The notes under the pieces are model-generated. The model had not been told where the DNA came from. It did not search any database and saw nothing but the letters and a program-made list of their open reading frames with translations. A stretch of DNA of 64,000 nucleotides, from positions 1,984,001-2,048,000 of the forward strand of contig NZ_CP108109.1 in NCBI RefSeq assembly GCF_036199905.1. The letters are read 5' to 3'. How positions within the stretch are numbered: the stretch's first letter is position 1; every line of letters begins with the position of its first letter. Of the stretch, positions 58,382 to 64,000 are shown piece by piece. Position numbers and translations under genes: made by a program. The DNA comes from Streptomyces sp. NBC_00223. GTDB taxonomy: Bacteria; Actinomycetota; Actinomycetes; Streptomycetales; Streptomycetaceae.

Positions 58382-59343
58382 GCGCCTGCTGCGGCCCCGC
58401 CCCCGAGACCCCGCAGGAGCCGTTCGCGGCTCCCCCGGCGGACTTCGCCGTCCCGCCCCGCACCCGGGCGGAGGTGCTGCGCGGCATGGTGGCGATCCCC
58501 GGCGGCCCGTTCCTGATGGGCGGGGACGACACGGACGCCTTCCCCGCCGACGGCGAGGGGCCCGTGCGCGAGGTCGAGGTCGGCGCCTTCCACATCGACG
58601 CGACCTGTGTCACCAACGCGCGGTTCGCCGTCTTCGTCAAGGCCACCGGCTATCGCACCCAGGCCGAACTGAGCGGCTGGTCCTATGTGTTCGGCGCCTT
58701 CGTACCCCCGTCGGCCCGGCACGCCGTGCTCCCCGGCCGGGTGCCGGGCGCGCCCTGGTGGCGCGGGGTGAGCGGGGCCTGCTGGCGTACACCGGAGGGC
58801 CCCGGCTCCTCGGTCGGCGAGCGCGGCAACCACCCGGTGGTGCACCTCTCGTGGCACGACGCGAGCGCGTACGCCGCCTGGGCCGGCAAGCGGCTGCCCA
58901 CGGAGGCCGAGTGGGAGAAGGCCGCGCGCGGCGGCCTGGTGCGGGCCCGCTTCCCCTGGGGCGACGAGCTGACGCCCAACGGACGGCAACGCTGCAACAT
59001 CTGGCAGGGCGCCTTCCCGGTGCACGACAGCCGGACGGACGGCCGGCGCGGCACCGTGCCCGTCAACGCCTTCGCGCCCAACGGCTACGGGCTCCACAAC
59101 ACCTCGGGCAATGTCTGGGAGTGGTGCGCCGACCGCTTCTCCGCGGACTGGCACGCGGCCGACCGGCCCGAGACCCGCACGGATCCGGTGGGGCCGGGTG
59201 AGGGGGAGAACCGGGTGCTGCGCGGGGGCTCGTACCTGTGCCACCACTCGTACTGCAACCGGTACCGGGTCGCTGCGCGTACGTCCAATACGGCGGACAG
59301 TACGACCGCGCACGGGGGTTTTCGCTGCGCGGCGGACGCCTAG
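58378..59343 (+). CDS. Formylglycine-generating enzyme (sulfatase-modifying factor)
   Basis: A 321-aa FGE/SUMF1-family oxidase. It starts MSACCGP, then [60 protein letters not shown], and the active-site [16 protein letters not shown] with Cys288 and Cys293, matching the copper-binding Cys pair of human and Streptomyces FGE. It ends [10 protein letters not shown] as in true FGEs. The enzyme oxidises the Cys of C-x-P-x-R in unfolded sulfatases to formylglycine using O2. There is no signal peptide, so it matures the four cytoplasmic sulfatases of this locus. ATG 58378 overlaps the ROK regulator stop. Confidence 0.92.
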   Translation: MSACCGPAPETPQEPFAAPPADFAVPPRTRAEVLRGMVAIPGGPFLMGGDDTDAFPADGEGPVREVEVGAFHIDATCVTNARFAVFVKATGYRTQAELSGWSYVFGAFVPPSARHAVLPGRVPGAPWWRGVSGACWRTPEGPGSSVGERGNHPVVHLSWHDASAYAAWAGKRLPTEAEWEKAARGGLVRARFPWGDELTPNGRQRCNIWQGAFPVHDSRTDGRRGTVPVNAFAPNGYGLHNTSGNVWEWCADRFSADWHAADRPETRTDPVGPGEGENRVLRGGSYLCHHSYCNRYRVAARTSNTADSTTAHGGFRCAADA

Positions 59344-59358
59344 GTTTTCTGCGCTGCG

Positions 59359-59464
59359 CTCAAACGCCGCGCGGGCTTACCTGCCCTCAAACGCCGGGCG
59401 GGCTGGGATGTGGTCGACCTCCTCACCCTCGCCACGCCACTGCCCTCAAACGCCGGGCGGGCTG
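59359..59464 (+). repeat. Three copies of the 20-bp interspersed repeat (right cluster)
   Basis: CTCAAACGCCGGGCGGGCTG or a variant occurs at 59359-59378, 59386-59405 and 59445-59464, same orientation as the copies at 40820-40955. They lie directly after the FGE stop codon, so the two clusters bracket the whole sulfated-glycan locus. Confidence 0.85.
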
Positions 59465-59488
59465 GGTGCACGGGGTACGTACACCGCG

Positions 59489-59523
59489 GGCGGGGAGCAC
59501 CGGGACATCCGGTGCTCCCCGCC
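59489..59523. terminator. Terminator hairpin between FGE and the VCBS protein
   Basis: A perfect 15-bp stem (GGCGGGGAGCACCGG with its complement) and a 5-nt GACAT loop lie between two convergent genes; it probably works in both directions. Confidence 0.9.
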
Positions 59524-59539
59524 TTACGCGTTGCCGCGG

Positions 59540-62500
59540 TCACTCGAAGTACAGGAGCCCCTTGCCCGGACCGCCGAGGAAGTTCGACCAGTGGGCGCTG
59601 GCCTCCCGGCCCGCGTCGAAGTACGTGCCCAGGTTGACGCGGTAGGAGACGGCGCCGTCCGTTTCATGGACGACGAGGTCGGCCTTGCCGTCTCCGGTGA
59701 CGTCGGCGAAGTACAGCTTCCCCTGGCCCGGTTGACCGAGGAAGTTCGACCAATGCGAACTCATCAACGTCCCCGAATCGAAGTACGTCCCCATATTCTT
59801 ACGCACGGTGAGATCACCATCCGTCCCAAGAACGATGAGATCCGCCTTCCCGTCACCCGTGACATCGGCGAAGTACAACCGCCCCTGACCCGATTGACCG
59901 AGGAAATTCGACCAATGCGAACTCATCAACGTCCCCGAATCGAAGTACGTCCCCATATTCTTACGGACCGTGAGATCACCATCCGTCCCAAGAACGATGA
60001 GATCCGCCTTCCCGTCACCCGTGACATCGGCGAAGTACAACCGCCCCTGACCCGGCTGACCCAGGAAATTCGACCAATGCGAACTCATCAACGTCCCCGA
60101 GTCGAAGGCGGTCCCGGTCCGGTTGTTCCTGCGGACCGTGATGTTTCCGTCGGTGTCCAGGGCGATCAGGTCCTTGGTCCCGTCCCCGTCGATGTCGGCG
60201 AAGTACAGGACGCCCTGGCCGGGTTGGCCGAAGTAGTCCTGCCACCCCCAGCTGACCTGCGTCCCGGTGTCGAAGAACTGGTTGCCGGAGATCTTGCGGC
60301 GGATCGACAGCGTGCCGTCGGGCGTCTGCACGACCATGTCGGCCAGGCCGTCACCGCTCATGTCGGGCCGGCCCGGGGTTCCGCCGGGGGCGCCGACCGG
60401 TGAGGTGGCGCTGATGGGGAAGCCGGCGCCGAAGGAGAATCCGCCGGTGCCGGTGGTCGCCCCGGGCCAGCCGAGCAGGGCGTTGTCGCTGCGGCGGCCC
60501 CACAGGTCCGCGACACCGTCTCCGGTCAGATCGCCGACGGACTCGATGACGGGGTAGGTGGCGGCGGGGAATCCGCTGCCGATCTTCACCCGCGCGTCCG
60601 GACTGCCCCAGGTGGCGGGGTTGACGACGCCCGACTGCTCGCCCGGCCCGCCGTAAGCCCGGTAGAGGTCACCCGTGGTGTCCTCGCGCAGAAAGAGGTC
60701 GGGGTAGCCGTCGTTGTTGATGTCGCCGGGCGCGATGACGGTGTACTTGTTCCAGTCGGCGCCGCCGACGAGGACGGGGTCGCCGTGGATGTCGAGGCGT
60801 TTGGTGGCGCGGTCGCCGTAGTAGGCCCACAGCAGGGTGCCCTCCTTGACCAGGAGGTCGGGGGCGCCGTCGCCGTTGAGGTCGCCGGGGGCGATGATCT
60901 GGTCGGCGTCGTGCCAGTGGTCGTCACCCGTGGCGCACCCGTCGGGGTTGTCGTCGGTGGGTGCGGTGACGGCCGGGCAGGCGACGGTCAGCGGCTGCTT
61001 GCCGCCGTCGACCCCCGCGACGGTGGCGATGCCGGAGCCGTTGTTGGGGTACTCCCAGAGGTTCTTGGCGGTGCCGGTGGCGTTGGGCTGGAGGGCGATC
61101 AGGTCGTTGTAGCCGTCCTGTCCCCAGTCGCCGCGGTACGTCAGCCGCGCGCCGGAGAACGACCCGCCGCCGTTGGACGCCGAGGCGAACTGGCCGTTGC
61201 CCTGGCCCGCGTAGGTGAGCAGCGCGCCATTGACGTCGATGTTCCAGATGTCGTCGTTGCCGTCGCCGTTGAGGTCACCGGGGACGTCCCGGACCCCCGA
61301 ACCGGCCGCGTAGAACAGATAGGTGGCGGTGTCGGACACATTGCCCGAGCTGTCCGCGCTGTAGGCGTAGACGAAGTGCGGGCCCGCACCCGGCGGGGTC
61401 AGGGTGACGCTCGTACCGGCGCCCGGAGTCACCTCCTTGTCGCGCGGCGAGGGGTCCCAGTCGGTGAAGTAGTAGTACTTGGCGACATCGGTGACCCCGT
61501 TGGCGGCAAAGGAGAACGGCGCCGGCTGCCGTGCGGTTCCCGTGGTGGTGGGCCAGCCGTTGTCGCCGGGTGGGAAGACGGTGGAGTTGATCAGTGGTGG
61601 CCGGGCGGGGCGGGTGCGGTCGACGGTGAAGGTGCAGGTCGCCGACCAGGGCGAGGTGGCGTTCATCGCGTCGGTCGCGTTGGCCTTCCAGGTGTACGTG
61701 CCGGTGGGCAGGCTGCTGTCGGGCACGACCAGGGTGGCCACCCGCCCCTTGAGCGCGGGGACGGTGGTGTTGACGACCGGTGTGGTGGACCCTGCGGGGA
61801 AGACCTGGAAGCGGGCGGTGAGGTTGCCGGCGTCCCGGTCGTCGATTGTCGCGTGCAGACTGACCGTGGTGTTGCCGATCAGCCCGCCGGCGCCGCAGGA
61901 GGTCCTGGGGTTGGTGCCCGGGTCGGCGGGAGCGGTGGGAGCGTGGTTGTAGGTGGTCTCCAGGACGGCGGTCTTCGGGTCGAACTTCTTCCAGCCGTAG
62001 GTGTCGGACTCGTCCGCGGCGTACAGGCCCAGGGTGACACTCGCGTTGGCGTGTGCTGCGGCGTCCCTGATCCTGGGGGTGAGGTCGAATTCGAGGTTGC
62101 CGGCCGGGCAGGCGCTGCCCCAGCCCTTGGACTGGTCGACCGTGGCCAGCGGTGAGGAGCCGATCTTCGCGGGCTGGTTGTTCCAGGTGGTGCGGGAGGT
62201 GATCGGGCCGGTCTGCCAGAGCTGGACCGGGCGTGCCTGGCACGACCACGACCAGGTGTTCTTGATCCGGAACGTCGAGGAGATCACCCCGGCGTTCTCG
62301 ATGTTCGAGATGTCCCACTGGAAGAACGACCGCGACAGCCCGTTCGTCTCCGCCTCGTACCCGACGCGGGCGACCTCGTTGGCGTTCCAGAAGGACGTCG
62401 TGGGGTACTTCTTGTAGACCCGCGTCCAGTTCTGCCGCTTGCCCCACGCCCACGACGGATCGATGTACACCGGATACTGAGTACCGGCACCGGTCAGCAG

Positions 62501-63466
62501 GGCCTGGTCCGGGGTGATCGACAGCGTACTGCCGCTGACCGACGTGGCCATCTGCGCGTCCCGCGCACCCGGCGGCGGCTCGAACACACCACCCGCATCA
62601 CCGGCAGCCAGAGTCCCGGCCCTGGCCCTGGCCGACTTGGCGGCGGCCGTGCCGGTCGTGCCGCTGGTCTGCGTGGTGGAGTCCCACATCAGCGGCGTCG
62701 GACTGGTGAACACCGTCTGCCCCGCCGGATCCGTCGCCGTGATACTGCCCGTATCCGCGTCCGAGGCCACCGACAGCCCCACCGTACTCATCGTGTACCG
62801 CAACGTCGCCAGCGCCGGATTCCGCGCGGCGGCGGCCGACTTCACCACGATCAGCTGCGAGAACCCCTCCACCTCCGCCTTCAGCCGCACATCCACACCC
62901 GGCAGGACATCCGCGTACGTCGCCACATTCCCCTCCAGCACCGGAACCGGCAACGCCGACGGCCACGACAGCGTCAGCGTCCGCCCGTCCTTCACCCCCG
63001 ACAGCAGCGGACCCGTACCCCCACCCGAAAACACCACCGCCACCGACACCGCCCGCGGCACCACACTCCCGTCCCCCGCGAACACCAACGACGGATCCGC
63101 CGCCACCCACACCCCACCCCGGAACACCCGCACCGGCGAACCGTAACGCCGCACCGCGAACGAACCATCCGGATCCGCCCACTCATCCGACAACTCCGTC
63201 CGCGCCGACACCACCTCCACCGCCACACCCGACGACCGCGCCTCCCCCAACGCCCGGTCCTCCTCCGACACCGACCCGTCATCCACCCCCGAAGACCCGG
63301 CCAGGGCACCGGCTTTCGTGACGGTGGCCGGAGCCGACTCCGGCGCGGCGGCCGCATTCGTGGCGAGCGGAAGCAGACCGGCTATGACCGCGGCCGCGGC
63401 CCCCGTGACCGTCATACGGCGGACATGCCCTCGCATCCGCGGACCGCCGCGCCTCTTTCGGAACAT
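59540..63466 (-). CDS. Large secreted DNRLRE/FG-GAP (VCBS) repeat protein
   Basis: A 1308-aa exported protein. A signal peptide (RRMTVTGAAAAVIAGLLPLA...AAAA) precedes an N-terminal beta region, then a DNRLRE-like domain (about 370-530: SFFQWDISNIENAG; FRIKNTWSWSCQARPVQLWQ; NLEFDLTPRIRDAAAH), Ig-like segments, and a C-terminal propeller of FG-GAP units with Ca-binding loops such as GDLNGDGNDDI, GDLNGDGAPDLL and GDINNDGYPDLF. The last five units are 54 residues long, several nearly identical. Such proteins resemble the N-terminal parts of Rhs/SpvB-like surface proteins; the function is probably adhesion or carbohydrate binding. ATG 63466 has AAGGA 5 nt upstream. It may be unrelated to the glycan locus. 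Confidence 0.8.
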   Translation of the reverse strand: MFRKRRGGPRMRGHVRRMTVTGAAAAVIAGLLPLATNAAAAPESAPATVTKAGALAGSSGVDDGSVSEEDRALGEARSSGVAVEVVSARTELSDEWADPDGSFAVRRYGSPVRVFRGGVWVAADPSLVFAGDGSVVPRAVSVAVVFSGGGTGPLLSGVKDGRTLTLSWPSALPVPVLEGNVATYADVLPGVDVRLKAEVEGFSQLIVVKSAAAARNPALATLRYTMSTVGLSVASDADTGSITATDPAGQTVFTSPTPLMWDSTTQTSGTTGTAAAKSARARAGTLAAGDAGGVFEPPPGARDAQMATSVSGSTLSITPDQALLTGAGTQYPVYIDPSWAWGKRQNWTRVYKKYPTTSFWNANEVARVGYEAETNGLSRSFFQWDISNIENAGVISSTFRIKNTWSWSCQARPVQLWQTGPITSRTTWNNQPAKIGSSPLATVDQSKGWGSACPAGNLEFDLTPRIRDAAAHANASVTLGLYAADESDTYGWKKFDPKTAVLETTYNHAPTAPADPGTNPRTSCGAGGLIGNTTVSLHATIDDRDAGNLTARFQVFPAGSTTPVVNTTVPALKGRVATLVVPDSSLPTGTYTWKANATDAMNATSPWSATCTFTVDRTRPARPPLINSTVFPPGDNGWPTTTGTARQPAPFSFAANGVTDVAKYYYFTDWDPSPRDKEVTPGAGTSVTLTPPGAGPHFVYAYSADSSGNVSDTATYLFYAAGSGVRDVPGDLNGDGNDDIWNIDVNGALLTYAGQGNGQFASASNGGGSFSGARLTYRGDWGQDGYNDLIALQPNATGTAKNLWEYPNNGSGIATVAGVDGGKQPLTVACPAVTAPTDDNPDGCATGDDHWHDADQIIAPGDLNGDGAPDLLVKEGTLLWAYYGDRATKRLDIHGDPVLVGGADWNKYTVIAPGDINNDGYPDLFLREDTTGDLYRAYGGPGEQSGVVNPATWGSPDARVKIGSGFPAATYPVIESVGDLTGDGVADLWGRRSDNALLGWPGATTGTGGFSFGAGFPISATSPVGAPGGTPGRPDMSGDGLADMVVQTPDGTLSIRRKISGNQFFDTGTQVSWGWQDYFGQPGQGVLYFADIDGDGTKDLIALDTDGNITVRRNNRTGTAFDSGTLMSSHWSNFLGQPGQGRLYFADVTGDGKADLIVLGTDGDLTVRKNMGTYFDSGTLMSSHWSNFLGQSGQGRLYFADVTGDGKADLIVLGTDGDLTVRKNMGTYFDSGTLMSSHWSNFLGQPGQGKLYFADVTGDGKADLVVHETDGAVSYRVNLGTYFDAGREASAHWSNFLGGPGKGLLYFE
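59583..60230 (-). repeat. 162-bp in-frame tandem repeats in the VCBS protein gene
   Basis: TTCGACCA recurs at 59583, 59745, 59907 and 60069, exactly 162 bp apart (54 codons). The central copies (about 59745-60110) are almost identical, with the same unusual codons, while the outer ones diverge. This shows recent duplication of one FG-GAP unit. Confidence 0.9.
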
Positions 63467-63932
63467 CGTATTCCTTTTTCTCGTCCGGACATCCCCGGCC
63501 GGACTCTATAGCGAGACACATTCCCGCCCGCGGCTGTTCCCGCCGATATACGCAGACGGCCACACCGATCCGGTTGTACGGAAGGGTGCGGCATACGGCA
63601 CCCACACCACGCGGGCGTCGATGCCGATCACCCCTTGTGCCCGAAAAGTCATGCTTGACAGTGGCATTTCGAAGCGGTTATCACGCGGGCGGAGACCGGC
63701 ACCCGGAAGAGGATTCATAAAAAGATCCCCAATTATTTCTCTCCTGGCAGCGGCCGACCAACCATTGTTAAATTCCGGCCCTCATTGCAATGACGGCAAG
63801 GGGTGGGGTGTCGGCCACGCCCTGGAGAGAGCCCAGGGTCAACTGTTTCCACCCGGCGGTCCCGGAGAACCGTTCGGTCCGGATCGCGGCGGCCTGCGGA
63901 AAACGGCCGCGCGGCCGTCCCGCCTCCTCTGC
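63467..63932. promoter_or_regulatory. Upstream region of the VCBS gene
   Basis: No convincing gene lies here. Read leftward, TATAGA (63510-63505) is a good -10 about 40 nt before ATG 63466, without a clear -35. Less GC-rich tracts near 63715-63745 and 63765-63790 are typical of promoters and may serve either direction. The remaining sequence shows nothing recognisable. Confidence 0.4.
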
Positions 63933-63938
63933 TAGCGT
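63933..63938 (+). promoter_or_regulatory. Leaderless-type -10 box at the right edge
   Basis: TAGCGT is 7 nt upstream of ATG 63946, fitting the TAnnnT leaderless pattern seen elsewhere in the window. Confidence 0.4.
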
Positions 63939-63945
63939 GGTCGGC

Positions 63946-63996
63946 ATGAAGCGCGCTGCCATGACGACGACGCCGGAGAGTGTCCCGGCGCGCTGA
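63946..63996 (+). CDS. Possible 16-aa leader peptide
   Basis: ATG 63946 opens a 16-codon frame (MKRAAMTTTPESVPAR) ending TGA at 63994-63996, 7 nt after a leaderless-type TAGCGT. Short leaderless frames like this sometimes regulate a following gene, which would lie beyond the window. It may instead be chance; no family is recognised. Confidence 0.3.
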   Translation: MKRAAMTTTPESVPAR

Positions 63997-64000
63997 CAGC

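Overview
The window is very GC-rich. It has many GTG starts, tightly coupled genes, almost no TTA codons (two were found), several TAnnnT-(6-7 nt)-start leaderless promoter patterns, and families typical of Streptomyces: an XRE-TPR regulator pair, a LuxR-LAL regulator, YVTN lipoproteins, DUF5954 and VCBS secreted proteins. I infer a Streptomyces or close relative chromosome. No rRNA, tRNA, phage, IS or CRISPR sequence was recognised.

Left part (1-14.3 kb): an envelope-polymer group comes first, with a chain-length determinant cut by the window edge, a GT4 glycosyltransferase, a TagD-like cytidylyltransferase with a TTA second codon, and a CDP-alcohol phosphotransferase with a repeat-built N-terminus. 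A deacetylase-like lipoprotein with an altered catalytic motif, a YVTN propeller lipoprotein, a membrane protein with a winged-helix regulator, a 2H phosphoesterase, an unusual two-module histidine kinase with its response regulator, and a membrane-anchored alpha/beta hydrolase follow.

14.3-25.2 kb is accessory. A seven-gene, translationally coupled leftward operon encodes an AdoHcy-hydrolase-like Rossmann protein, a P-loop kinase, GT8, an APH-fold kinase, GT2, a PIG-L deacetylase and GT4. It diverges from an XRE-TPR regulator containing a bldA-type TTA codon. The interval from about 14.3 to 23.9 kb is bracketed by a 44-bp direct repeat that is the 3' end of a second XRE-TPR regulator. It looks like an orphan, developmentally gated glycoconjugate pathway.

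25-40.7 kb is a mixed housekeeping and regulatory stretch: a beta-lactamase-fold hydrolase, a Bcr/CflA transporter, a Gfo/Idh/MocA oxidoreductase, pterin carbinolamine dehydratase, an SDR, a secreted GH71/99-like enzyme, DUF5954, an anti-sigma ATPase-STAS fusion, a degenerate resolvase-like protein and a LAL regulator. Two striking noncoding tandem-repeat arrays lie at 29.9-30.8 and 36.5-37.2 kb.

40.9-59.3 kb is the most coherent system, a sulfated-glycan (chondroitin/dermatan-sulfate-like) utilisation locus. A Tat-exported PL8 lyase closely resembling chondroitin ABC lyase, with its catalytic His, Tyr, Arg and Glu conserved, would depolymerise the glycan. A carbohydrate ABC importer (binding protein plus two permeases, no ATPase) would take up the products. 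Four Cys-type sulfatases without signal peptides would desulfate them in the cytoplasm after activation by a co-encoded formylglycine-generating enzyme. A ROK kinase and an oxidoreductase would process the sugars. A GntR-LacI hybrid and a ROK repressor probably control it; a TTAGTC-N9-GACTAA palindrome overlaps the predicted sulfatase promoter. Arrays of the same 20-bp repeat stand at both ends of the locus. The right end holds a large secreted VCBS/FG-GAP protein with recently amplified 162-bp repeats.
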